Positions 17,817-25,487 of a DNA stretch of 64,000 bases are shown one piece after another; the stretch's first letter is position 1, and every line of letters starts with the position of its first letter. A program made the position numbers and the translations under genes. Location of the stretch: contig NZ_BDCM01000019.1 of the NCBI RefSeq assembly GCF_001613505.1, positions 1 to 64,000 of the forward strand, read 5' to 3'. This DNA comes from Nocardia mikamii NBRC 108933. Lineage in GTDB: Bacteria > Actinomycetota > Actinomycetes > Mycobacteriales > Mycobacteriaceae. Under the pieces are notes generated by a model. The model was not told the origin of the DNA and made no database searches. It was given only the letters and a program-made list of their open reading frames with translations.

Positions 17817-18395
17817 GTGGTGCGTACGAATCCGGAACGCCGGCAGGCGCTGCTGGACGCGTCGATCGAGGTCCTGGCCCGGGAGGGGGCGCGCGGGCTG
17901 ACCTTCCGGGCGGTGGATCAGGAGGCGGGAGTCCCGGCGGGCACGGCGTCCAACTACTTCCCCAATCGGGACGCGCTGCTCGTTCAGGTCGGCCACCGCT
18001 ATTACGAGCGGCTGATCCCGAGCGAGGAAGCGATGGCGAAATCGCGCGGACCGCAGACCCGCGAGACCATGACCGAACTCATGACCGAGGTGGTCGAGCG
18101 CGTCTTCCATTTCCGCACCGGCTATCTCGCGATCCTCGAACTGCGGCTGGAGGCCACTCGCCGTCCCGAACTGCAGGCGCTGCTGACCGAACGAGTGCGC
18201 GCCGATCTGGACTTCAACATCGCCAACTTCCGTGAGTCGCAGCTGCCCGGCGACGAGGACGCAGTGGTGCTGCTGTACCTCGCCTTGAACTGGCTCATCC
18301 TCGAAAGACTCACGCTCCCCGGCATTTTCGACGAGCGGCGGGCCACCGAACTGGTCCGCACGATCGTGGAGCGTGCCATCCCCGCCGCGGGTTGA
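17817..18395 (+). CDS. TetR-family transcriptional regulator
   Basis: About 192 residues. The N-terminal helix-turn-helix is intact: RRQALLDASIEVLAREG, then LTFRAVDQEAGVPAGTASNYFPNRDALL, where the recognition helix is PAGTASNYF. The ligand-binding part is helical. The start is set at GTG 17817 (or 17820) because GGAG at 17804-17807 is well spaced; the ATG at 17802 touches the operator and has no ribosome binding site. The operator just upstream suggests autoregulation. The divergent target appears to be the broken monooxygenase, so this regulator may be orphaned. Confidence 0.9.
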   Translation: MVRTNPERRQALLDASIEVLAREGARGLTFRAVDQEAGVPAGTASNYFPNRDALLVQVGHRYYERLIPSEEAMAKSRGPQTRETMTELMTEVVERVFHFRTGYLAILELRLEATRRPELQALLTERVRADLDFNIANFRESQLPGDEDAVVLLYLALNWLILERLTLPGIFDERRATELVRTIVERAIPAAG

Positions 18396-18457
18396 TCGGC
18401 ATTCGTCGGGGTGAACACCACTCACGGCTACCGACGCGCCCCGTGCCGCGGGGAGAA

Positions 18458-18958
18458 TCAGCCGCCTGTCGGTGCTCCCGCCACCCGGCGCTCGCCGTTG
18501 TTGCGTTCCTGCCAGCGGCGGTAGACGTCGACCGCGTCGGCGCGGGACTCGTGGCGCATCGGCAGGCGGCGCTGATCCCACGGCTTGGCGAATTCGTCGT
18601 AGAAGGTGTTCAGCTCGAAGTACTTCCGGTCGTCGACGTAGTGCGGAGCGTAGGCCTCGCGGGTGGTGAGGAAGACGACCTCGTCGGGGGAGCAGTAGTA
18701 CAGCGCGCCCAGGCACATCGGGCACGGCAGGGCGAGGATGTAGATCGTGGCTCCGGTCAGATGTTCGGTGCCGAGGGCGGTGCAGGCCTGGCGGATCGCG
18801 AGGATCTCCGCGTGTGCGGTCGGGTCGGCGGTCTGCGCGACCAGGTTGGGGCTTTCGGCGAGAATTTCCCCGTCCTTCACGATGACCGTCGCGAACGGCC
18901 GGCCGCCCTCCTCGACGTTGCGGCGGGCCAGATCGATGGTGCGTTGCGCGAAATCCAT
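18458..18958 (-). CDS. Nucleobase/nucleoside deaminase (CMP/dCMP-type, guanine-deaminase-like)
   Basis: 166 residues of the cytidine-deaminase-like fold. Zinc ligands and proton shuttle are visible as H49-A-E51 and C79-P-M-C82 (PCPMC). The size and the tail fit small bacterial GuaD or similar deaminases, which release ammonia from guanine, cytosine or related bases. It starts 37 bases after the cyanase gene in the same direction, so it is probably the last gene of a cynT-cynS-deaminase operon. That would combine two ammonia-releasing reactions. The exact substrate cannot be read from the sequence. Confidence 0.88.
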   Translation of the reverse strand: MDFAQRTIDLARRNVEEGGRPFATVIVKDGEILAESPNLVAQTADPTAHAEILAIRQACTALGTEHLTGATIYILALPCPMCLGALYYCSPDEVVFLTTREAYAPHYVDDRKYFELNTFYDEFAKPWDQRRLPMRHESRADAVDVYRRWQERNNGERRVAGAPTGG

Positions 18959-18995
18959 TGCACTCCTTGATGCGTCGTGGTCGAGAACAGGGTGT

Positions 18996-19466
18996 TCAGA
19001 AGGGTTTGGTGGGCAGGTACTTGCCGTCCAGCGTGATCACGGCGCGTTCGCCGCCCTCCGGATCGGGCACCTTGCGCACGTCGAGCTTGAAGTTGATGGC
19101 GCTGATGATGCCGTCGCCGAACTGCTCGTGGACCAGCGCCTTGAGCGTGGTGCCGTACACCTGCAGCATTTCGTAGAAGCGGTAGATCGTCGGATCCGTC
19201 GGCACGCCACCCGGAATCGACCCGCGGGTCGGGATGGTCTGCAGCAGCGCCGCCGCCTCGTCGCCCAGCCCGAGCAGTTCGGCCACGGCTTCCGCGGACT
19301 GTTTCGGCAGGGGGTGCTGCCCGAGGATCGCCGCGGTGACGAAGGCCGTCGAATAGCCGGCGGTATCGGCGATCTGCTGCCAGGTGAGATCCTTTGCGAT
19401 CTTGGCCTCGACCGCTGTCGCGGCCAGCGCCTGGCGGGCGGCCGGATCGAATTGTGCGTGCACCAT
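18996..19466 (-). CDS. cynS: Cyanate hydratase (cyanase)
   Basis: 156 residues, exactly the family length. Converts cyanate plus bicarbonate to carbamate and CO2, the carbamate then decaying to ammonia and CO2. The catalytic residues of the E. coli enzyme fall at the same numbers: Arg96 and Glu99 in YRFYEM and Ser122 in SAINFKLD. An N-terminal helix-turn-helix-like domain precedes the catalytic domain, as expected of the decameric enzyme. The start at ATG 19466 is preferred over 19499 because GGAGAA stands 6-7 bases before it and it gives the canonical length. It is downstream of the carbonic anhydrase gene, as in E. coli cynTS. Confidence 0.97.
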   Translation of the reverse strand: MVHAQFDPAARQALAATAVEAKIAKDLTWQQIADTAGYSTAFVTAAILGQHPLPKQSAEAVAELLGLGDEAAALLQTIPTRGSIPGGVPTDPTIYRFYEMLQVYGTTLKALVHEQFGDGIISAINFKLDVRKVPDPEGGERAVITLDGKYLPTKPF

Positions 19467-19517
19467 AGCGGTTCTCCATTCTTTCGGCCGCCGTATCACA
19501 CGGCGGCACAGGGGTTT

Positions 19518-20108
19518 TCAGGCGGCGATGGTCCGGTCGCATCCGGCCGGATCGATCACCGTGACGGTGCCGGTACCGATGTCGAATACCCAGCCTTCGA
19601 CGGTGACGGCTCCGGTCGACAACGCCCGCGCCACCGCCGGGTGGGTGGCCAGATTTGCTTGCTGGGCAACGACATTCGCGCGAATCAGCGATGCGGTCGC
19701 CTCCGAGCCCGGGCGGGCCGCGGCGGCATCGGCATGCCGCAGCCACGCCGCGACGGTCGGCATCGCGCTCAGATCGTGGCGTTCGGCCAGCGCCGTCATC
19801 GCCCCGCAGCCCGAGTGCCCGCACACCACGATGCGTTCGACGCCCAGCACCGCGACGGCGTATTCGATACTGGCCGCTACACCGTCGGCCCCCGGGCCGT
19901 ATGCGGGGACGAGATTGCCGGCGGTGCGCACGACGAACAGCTCACCGGGTTCGCTACTGGTGATCAGTTCGGGCACGACCCGTGCGTCGGAGCAGCCGAT
20001 GAACAAGGTGCCGGGGGTATGCGTCGTGGTGAGCTGGGCGAACAGCTCCGCCTTGGCGGGGAAGACGGCGTCGCGGAAGTGCGTGACGCCGGTGGTGAGG
20101 TCATGCAT
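19518..20108 (-). CDS. cynT: Beta-class carbonic anhydrase of the cyanate operon
   Basis: 196 residues. Zinc ligands are in CSDAR (Cys39, Asp41, Arg43) and GHSGCGA (His98, Cys101). It interconverts CO2 and bicarbonate. Next to cyanase this recycles the bicarbonate the enzyme consumes. It lies 51 bases upstream of cynS in the same direction and 99 bases downstream of the LysR gene. The gap contains the CTATAG motif pair. Confidence 0.95.
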   Translation of the reverse strand: MHDLTTGVTHFRDAVFPAKAELFAQLTTTHTPGTLFIGCSDARVVPELITSSEPGELFVVRTAGNLVPAYGPGADGVAASIEYAVAVLGVERIVVCGHSGCGAMTALAERHDLSAMPTVAAWLRHADAAAARPGSEATASLIRANVVAQQANLATHPAVARALSTGAVTVEGWVFDIGTGTVTVIDPAGCDRTIAA

Positions 20109-20163
20109 GAAGCGCTCCGTTCGGGGTGGCTGGGGGACTGGGGCCAGCCTGCATGACCAGTAG

Positions 20164-20201
20164 CTATAGGGTCCAATACTTGTATCGGATCGTGACTATA
20201 G
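20164..20201 (-). promoter_or_regulatory. Putative CynR operator upstream of cynT
   Basis: Two copies of the palindrome CTATAG (20164-20169 and 20196-20201), 32 bases apart start to start, lie in the AT-rich gap before cynT. A third copy is at 21100-21105 just upstream of the LysR gene, as expected of an autoregulated LysR protein. Confidence 0.5.
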
Positions 20202-20207
20202 ATAGAA

Positions 20208-21092
20208 TCAATAGTCGCGTGCGGTCGCGTGGATCGCGCTGGTGAACGCGCGGGCGGCGGCCGAGTGATAGGCGGTGTGGCGCCGCAGTACTTCCACCGT
20301 GCGGATCGGCAGGGGAGGGTCCAGGGGGATCGGGTGCAGATCGGCATGTGCCCGCGTGATCGCATCGGGCAATACCGTGGCGAGCGATCCGCGCCGGACG
20401 AATTCCAGCAGCGCGCTGATCGAATTCGCCTCGACCGCGATATCCGGAGCGACGCCGCATTCGTCGAAATATCGGTCGATGTGCAGGCGCGTGGCGAAGT
20501 CCGCACTCAGCAGCCCCAGCGGGATGTCGGCGAGGGCCCCTGCCGACAGTGGTCGCGCGGCGGCGGCGAACGGATGGTCCGAGCCGACGACCAGGCCGAG
20601 TTTCTCGGTGAACAGCGCGGTGTGCTCGACCCCCGCGGCGTGCGCGCCGGCGAAGGCGATCCCGAGATCGAGCCGGTCGGCGAGCAGATCCGCCTCGATC
20701 GCATCCTGGGTCGTCTCGCGAATGGTGAGGCTGATACCCGGATGCTCGGAACGGAACCGGTGCACGAGCGGTCCGATCAGATAGGCGGTGAAGGTCGGCG
20801 TCGTCGCCACCCGCAGATGGCCGCGCGACAGATCCTGGACCTCGTGCACCGCGCGTTCGCCGGCCTCCAGATCGCGCAGTGCGAGCCGGGCATGCCGCGC
20901 ATACGCCTGCCCGGCATCGGTCAGCCGGACCGTGCGGCCGGAGCGGTCGAGGAGGACGACGCCCAGCACCCGCTCGAGCTGTTTGATCTGCTGTGACAGC
21001 GTCGGCTGTGAGATGTGCAGGGATTGCGCGGCGCGGGTGAAGTTGCCGTGGTCGGCGACGGCCAGCAGATACCGGATGTGGCGCAACTCCAT
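20208..21092 (-). CDS. cynR: LysR-family regulator, CynR-like
   Basis: 294 residues from ATG 21092 (MELRHIRYLLAVADHGNFTR), the usual LysR start; an upstream extension to 21194 has no family similarity. The winged HTH AAQSLHISQPTLSQQIKQLE is followed by a long linker helix and a periplasmic-binding-like effector domain (ATTPTFTAYLIGPLV onward). Similarity pattern and position next to cynT/cynS suggest CynR, which in E. coli activates the operon in response to cyanate. The gene is upstream of, and in the same direction as, the operon rather than divergent as in E. coli. Confidence 0.85.
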   Translation of the reverse strand: MELRHIRYLLAVADHGNFTRAAQSLHISQPTLSQQIKQLERVLGVVLLDRSGRTVRLTDAGQAYARHARLALRDLEAGERAVHEVQDLSRGHLRVATTPTFTAYLIGPLVHRFRSEHPGISLTIRETTQDAIEADLLADRLDLGIAFAGAHAAGVEHTALFTEKLGLVVGSDHPFAAAARPLSAGALADIPLGLLSADFATRLHIDRYFDECGVAPDIAVEANSISALLEFVRRGSLATVLPDAITRAHADLHPIPLDPPLPIRTVEVLRRHTAYHSAAARAFTSAIHATARDY

Positions 21093-21231
21093 CGGCCGAC
21101 TATAGGCCGCGCCAATGGTGATGATGGGGACGGTGTCTTGGACACTATCGCTCCCACCCGCGCAGCCGATCGTCGGCCGCATCGTCTTCGCCACGAAAAC
21201 ATCCGTCCGACAGCGTCATTCACGTTGCCGG

Positions 21232-22128
21232 TCAACTCGCCCACTCCACCCAGTGGCGATCCGCGGTGAACACCACCGACGTCGAGTGGTGGTAGTTCCG
21301 CGCGTTCAGCTGGGCCTCGATATCGGCGCGAATGGCGTCGAAGGATTCGACGGTGCGTTCGGTGGTCCGGGGATCGAGGACGAAGGCGAGTTCCAGGTCG
21401 AGGCGGCTGCCCACGCTGGAGGCGCGCACGAAGGCTGCGGCGAAGCCGTGGTCGGCGCGGACCCGGTCGCACAGTCCCTCGACGTCGGTGACCACCGAGT
21501 GCGGGGCGGCCATGGTGAGAATTTCGCGAAAGGCGGAGCGGAACAGCCGGATCGGGATCCAGAGATAGGCCAGGGACACGATGATCACCAGCGCGGGGTC
21601 GACGTAGCGCGCGATGTCGTCGCGCCCGGCGGCCTCCAACGCCACCGCCGCGCCGAATCCGGCCAGGGTGATCAGACTGAAGGCGGCGTCGCCGCCCCAT
21701 TCGGCGGCCTCCGCCCGGACCAGCCCCGAACCGGAGCGTCCGGCCCGCCACAACACCAGCGCCACCAGCACGCTGAGCAGTGACGCGGTGATCGCGTACA
21801 CCAGCGCGGAGACGGCCGAGACGGCCCGGCCGCCGTGCAGGATCTCGCGCACAGCGTTCACCGATCCGTAGACGCACAGTCCGCCCAGGGCGGTCGAGCG
21901 CACCACGATCGCGACCGGCTCCCAGGTCTCGCGCCCCCACGGATACGACGCGTCGGCCCCCTTCGCGACGGTCCGCTGCGCCGCCACCGATATCGCCGAA
22001 AGCGCAATGCCCACAAGGGAATACAACCCGTCGAACACGATCATCTGCGATCCCGCGGCCAGCCCCCACGCCAGCGAGACCACCACGAACACCACCGAGG
22101 CCCACATCGAGAACACGAGCGCGCGCAT
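21232..22128 (-). CDS. Cation diffusion facilitator (CDF) family transporter
   Basis: 298 residues with about six membrane spans in the first 200 and a C-terminal cytoplasmic ferredoxin-like domain that lacks His-rich stretches. CDF proteins exchange Zn, Mn, Fe or other divalent ions for protons. The transport site looks altered: the second-helix motif is DGLYS (DxxxS instead of DxxxD), and the fifth-helix motif reads EWGGD where YiiP-type proteins have HxxxD. Metal specificity is therefore uncertain. It is transcribed divergently from the NmrA-like gene, and no other metal gene is adjacent. Confidence 0.82.
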   Translation of the reverse strand: MRALVFSMWASVVFVVVSLAWGLAAGSQMIVFDGLYSLVGIALSAISVAAQRTVAKGADASYPWGRETWEPVAIVVRSTALGGLCVYGSVNAVREILHGGRAVSAVSALVYAITASLLSVLVALVLWRAGRSGSGLVRAEAAEWGGDAAFSLITLAGFGAAVALEAAGRDDIARYVDPALVIIVSLAYLWIPIRLFRSAFREILTMAAPHSVVTDVEGLCDRVRADHGFAAAFVRASSVGSRLDLELAFVLDPRTTERTVESFDAIRADIEAQLNARNYHHSTSVVFTADRHWVEWAS

Positions 22129-22224
22129 GCGCTCACGCTACGACCCGGCTGTCACCGGCGGACCGATTCGCCCCGGGAACCGGGTGGGTGTCGCGGCCCG
22201 CGTTCGTTCTCGGTAAATCGTCGA

Positions 22225-22272
22225 TTGACGGACTTTCGTTAGCCGCCTAATGTTTATTCGATAGGCGGCTAA
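22225..22272 (+). promoter_or_regulatory. Promoter with overlapping operator dyad for the NmrA-like gene
   Basis: TTGACG (22225-22230), a 17-base spacer and TAATGT (22248-22253) form a near-consensus promoter. A perfect 11-base inverted repeat, TTAGCCGCCTA (22239-22249) and TAGGCGGCTAA (22262-22272), overlaps the -10 and predicted transcription start, a repressor-site layout. Confidence 0.75.
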
Positions 22273-22285
22273 TGATTGGAGTGAA

Positions 22286-23131
22286 ATGATACTGGTAACC
22301 GGCGCGACCGGACATATCGGCCGCGAGCTCGTGGCCGAACTCGACAGAACGGGTGTGGCGATGCGCTTGTTCGTCCGAGACCCGGCGCGCGCCGCGGATC
22401 TGCCGTCCACCGCCGAACGCGTGGTGGGCGACCTGGCAGACCCGGCGGCGTTGCGGGCGGCGTGCGAGGGGATCGACTCGCTGTTCCTGCTCGTTCCGGG
22501 ACTGGCGGTGGAGCCCGCGCGGCATGCGGTGGTGGCGGCGCGGCAGGCGGGGATCCGGCATCTGGTGCTGGTGTCGTCGTACAACGTGCTGGGCGATCCG
22601 ATGCCGGCCATGGGGCGCTGGCACCACGAACGAGAGGTCATCGTCGGTAGCTCGGGTATGTCCGCGACGATCCTGCGTCCCGGCGGATTCATGACCAACG
22701 CCCTGGAGTGGGCGCCCGATATCCGCGCCGGCCGGCCGGTATTCGATCCGACCGGTCCCGGACGCTACGCGCCGATCGACCCCGCCGATATCGCGGCGGT
22801 GGCGGCGATCGCGCTCACCGAGCCGGGACACGACACCACCTACTGCCTCACCGGCGAGCAGACCTTCACCATCGGCGAGCAGGTCGCGGTGCTGGCCGGT
22901 GCGATCGGCCGTCCGATCGCGGTCGAAACCGCCACCACCGCCGAGGAGGCCGTCCGCTCCCGCTATCCCCAAGGGGCGCCACCGGCGCTGGCGGCGGCGA
23001 TCCTGGAGGGATTCGCCCTGATGCGCGCCGACACCGTCGGCCTGCGGACCGATACGGTGCGGCGGTTGCTCGGCCGCGCACCGCGAACCTTCGCCGACTG
23101 GTGCGACCGTAACCGCGACCGATTCCGTTGA
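22286..23131 (+). CDS. NmrA-like NAD(P)-binding reductase (atypical SDR)
   Basis: 281 residues. The Rossmann motif TGATGHIG is at the N-terminus, followed by RLFVRDPARA for cofactor phosphate recognition and a VVGDL segment. The catalytic Tyr-x3-Lys of classical SDRs is not evident, as in NmrA/QOR2-type proteins, which act as quinone reductases or redox sensors. The start ATG 22286 has GGAG 5 bases upstream. The gene is monocistronic and divergent from the CDF transporter. Regulators of such genes are often linked HxlR or MarR proteins, but none is adjacent here. Confidence 0.88.
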   Translation: MILVTGATGHIGRELVAELDRTGVAMRLFVRDPARAADLPSTAERVVGDLADPAALRAACEGIDSLFLLVPGLAVEPARHAVVAARQAGIRHLVLVSSYNVLGDPMPAMGRWHHEREVIVGSSGMSATILRPGGFMTNALEWAPDIRAGRPVFDPTGPGRYAPIDPADIAAVAAIALTEPGHDTTYCLTGEQTFTIGEQVAVLAGAIGRPIAVETATTAEEAVRSRYPQGAPPALAAAILEGFALMRADTVGLRTDTVRRLLGRAPRTFADWCDRNRDRFR

Positions 23132-23167
23132 CGGGCAGCGGTTTCGGTGCGGCGAGGGCGGCTCGGG

Positions 23168-24205
23168 TTACGGCGGCGAGTTCGTTCGCGAACCCGCGGC
23201 GATCGGGCGCAGCCGTCCCCGCATCTCGCCGGCGAGGGCCGCCGCGATATCGCGCAACGCCTCGATGAACGCATCGGTCGCCGCCGAGGCCACGGTGCTC
23301 GGTGCTACTCGGGTCGCTGCGCTCGGTGCTACTCGGGTCGCTGCGCTCGGTGCTACTCGGGTCGCTGCGCTCGGTCCTACTCGGGTCGCTGCGCTCGGTG
23401 CCATCCGCACCACCCGGGTGGGACGCACCGCCGCCGGGTGATCGATCCTGACCAACGCGATATTCGCGGGCACCACCGGCGCCGCGATACCGGGTACGAC
23501 GGTGATGCCCGAACCCGCCGCGACCAGACCCAGTTTCGCGATCCAATCCCGCGCGACGAAGGCGATATCGGGTTGGTGCCGGGAATCCTGCCACGCGCCC
23601 AGGAGGGTGCTGCCGCGCTCGGTACTGCCCGCGATCCAGCGTTCGTCACGAAATTCCGCCGGAACCGCACTGACCCGCCCGGCCAGCCGGTGGTTCGACG
23701 GCACCGCGACCAGCAGCGGATCGTCGAGCAGCAATTCCACCTCCATATCGGCGGCGAGCGTGCCGGTCTCGGTGACGACGGCCAAGTCCAGCCGGCCGCG
23801 CGCCACCGCGGTGAGCAGGCGCGCAGTGGTGCCCTCGCGCAACGGCACCCGCGCCGACGTGGCTGCCACCGCTCGCGGCACCAGTGCGGCCATCGCGGTC
23901 GAGAACGCGCCGACACGCACGGTCGCGGGCGGCCCCGCGGTCAGGCGATCCAGTTGATCGCGGGTGCTGTCGAGTTCGGCCAGCACCGCTTCGGCGTGCC
24001 GGACGACGATCTGCCCGGCCGCGGTCGGGGTGACGCCGCGCGCCAGCCGGTCGAACAGAGGATGACCCGCCGCCTGTTCCATCAGCGAAATCTGCCGCGA
24101 CACCGCGGATTGGGTATAGCCCAGCCGGTCCGCGGCGGCCGAGAACGAGCCGCAGCGGGCGGCCTCGCGCACGACACGCAAACCGAGGATCGTGAACTCA
24201 CCCAT
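23168..24205 (-). CDS. LysR-family regulator with an in-frame tandem repeat
   Basis: 345 residues, longer than the usual about 300. The HTH is FSAAADRLGYTQSAVSRQIS near residues 21-40. The effector domain follows, with GIAAPVVPANIALVRI near 245. After RVVRMAP, four near-identical 8-residue units (SAATRVAP-like) are inserted by a 24-bp DNA tandem repeat, then a helical tail follows. The repeat replaces or extends the last beta-strand/helix region, so it may be a tolerated loop expansion. It is divergent from the SnoaL-like gene, its probable target. Confidence 0.88.
   Translation of the reverse strand: MGEFTILGLRVVREAARCGSFSAAADRLGYTQSAVSRQISLMEQAAGHPLFDRLARGVTPTAAGQIVVRHAEAVLAELDSTRDQLDRLTAGPPATVRVGAFSTAMAALVPRAVAATSARVPLREGTTARLLTAVARGRLDLAVVTETGTLAADMEVELLLDDPLLVAVPSNHRLAGRVSAVPAEFRDERWIAGSTERGSTLLGAWQDSRHQPDIAFVARDWIAKLGLVAAGSGITVVPGIAAPVVPANIALVRIDHPAAVRPTRVVRMAPSAATRVGPSAATRVAPSAATRVAPSAATRVAPSTVASAATDAFIEALRDIAAALAGEMRGRLRPIAAGSRTNSPP
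23297..23400. repeat. 24-bp tandem repeat, four full units plus a partial one
   Basis: Units begin at 23297, 23321, 23345 and 23369, with a partial fifth at 23393. The first three are identical; the fourth differs at one base. The repeat is in frame and encodes 8-residue units in the LysR protein. Confidence 0.95.
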
Positions 24206-24276
24206 GCGAAATACTGATATCAGAGATGCGAGATCATCGCTTGTCGCATGGGTCGGCCGTATTTAGCGTCGGCAGG

Positions 24277-24675
24277 GTGAGTGTGAACGAGAACAGAGCG
24301 CTGGTGCGCGACATCTTCGACCGGATGGCCGCCGGCGAGACCCGGGCGCTGAGCGATGCGATGGCTCCGGAATTTCGCTGGACCTTCCCCGGACACTGGT
24401 CGTGGTCGGGGACGTGGGAACCGAAAACTGTTGCCGTGCAGGGCCTTCTGCGCCCGCTGATGGCGCAGTTCACCGAGTATCGAATCAGCGCGGACGCCGT
24501 CCACGCCGACGGTGACCGGGTGATCGTGCAGGCCCACAGCGCCGCCACGACGGTCCGCGGCGAGCCGTACGACCAGTACTACTGCTTCGTGTTCCGGGTC
24601 GCCGCCGGGCGGCTGCTCGAGGTGACCGAATACTGTGACACCGCCCTGGTGGAGCGAGTTCTCGAACCCCTGTGA
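24277..24675 (+). CDS. SnoaL-like (NTF2-fold) protein
   Basis: About 132 residues of the NTF2-like fold: ALVRDIFDRMAAGETRALSDAMAPEFRWTFPG opening, then a central sheet and YYCFVFRVAAGRLLEVTEYCDTALVERVL at the end. Members include polyketide cyclases and many small-molecule binding proteins, so no reaction can be named. The start is placed at GTG 24277 (GTG 24283 is possible, with AGGG 5 bases before it). A TTGTCG-N17-TAGCGT promoter at 24241-24269 would put the transcript start at the GTG, that is a leaderless message. It is divergent from the repeat-bearing LysR gene. Confidence 0.8.
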   Translation: MSVNENRALVRDIFDRMAAGETRALSDAMAPEFRWTFPGHWSWSGTWEPKTVAVQGLLRPLMAQFTEYRISADAVHADGDRVIVQAHSAATTVRGEPYDQYYCFVFRVAAGRLLEVTEYCDTALVERVLEPL

Positions 24676-24691
24676 CGCCGCCACCGGCCCA

Positions 24692-25399
24692 TCAGGATTC
24701 GATCAACGCGAAGATCGACGCCGGTGACCCCGAACCGTGTTCGGTGACGAATCCGCCTACGACGACGGTGAAACCGCGGTCCGGCAGATCAGCCAGGTGG
24801 GCCAGGATTTCGAGGCTGAGGCGGTGCTCGCGGTACAGCAGCTTCGAGACCCGGAAGGTGTCATCGATGCCGATATCGGGGCTGAAGGCGTCGGTGCCGA
24901 GGGCGCCGCGGCGGCCGAGTACGCCGTGGTCGAGCAGCCAGCGCACCGCGGCCGCCGAGAAACCGGGGTGCCGAAGGCGACCGTGTTCGTCGATCGAGGC
25001 GAAAGCATCGGTGCCCCAATATCTTTCCCAGCCGGTGCGCAAGAGGACGGCGGCCTCGGTGGGGAAGGGGCCGTGCCGATCCTGCCATTCGAGCAGATCG
25101 TCGACGGTGAGTGCGTAATCGCGATCGTGTTCGGCTCGCGCGCTGATATCGATGCGGACGCCGGGCAGGACGAAATCCTCGGGAACGAGCCGATCGGCCG
25201 TCGCCGCACCGGCGGTGAAGTGGGCCGGTGCGCCCCAATGGGTTCCGGTGTGTTCACCGACGGTGACCGCCTGCAGATGGTAGCCGTGTTCGTCGAATGT
25301 GCCGATGGTGTCGATGCGCGGGGCGGGATCACCGGGATATACCGAGACGACCTCGGCGGACAGCGGATGCGACAGATTTCGCACGGCCGAATACGCCAT
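24692..25399 (-). CDS. Cyclase-family hydrolase (kynurenine formamidase-like) with an altered metal motif
   Basis: 235 residues. The fold is recognisable from HTGTHWGAPAHF, LLRTGW and GTDAFSPDI. In KynB-type enzymes the first motif reads HxGTHxDxPxH, with His and Asp binding the metals; here the Asp position is Gly. It may still act with another ligand set or be inactive. The start at ATG 25399 is chosen over 25414 because GGAGG lies between the two ATGs at good spacing. It is convergent with the SnoaL-like gene (16-base gap) and downstream of the P450 pair, but 88 bases apart. Confidence 0.8.
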   Translation of the reverse strand: MAYSAVRNLSHPLSAEVVSVYPGDPAPRIDTIGTFDEHGYHLQAVTVGEHTGTHWGAPAHFTAGAATADRLVPEDFVLPGVRIDISARAEHDRDYALTVDDLLEWQDRHGPFPTEAAVLLRTGWERYWGTDAFASIDEHGRLRHPGFSAAAVRWLLDHGVLGRRGALGTDAFSPDIGIDDTFRVSKLLYREHRLSLEILAHLADLPDRGFTVVVGGFVTEHGSGSPASIFALIES

Positions 25400-25487
25400 C
25401 GGTTCGCCTCCCATGTGCGGGCACTACCCGGACGAGTTCTCGCGGTTCCGCGCGGGCACCGATGCGCCGGCGCGGAACCCGCCGACA

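Noticed and set aside
18396..18457. Terminator between TetR and deaminase genes
   Set aside because: Only a 5-base CCCCG/CGGGG stem could be found in the convergent gap, too weak to report.
23297..23400. CRISPR-like short repeat
   Set aside because: Units are contiguous without spacers, in frame in a LysR gene, and no cas gene is present.
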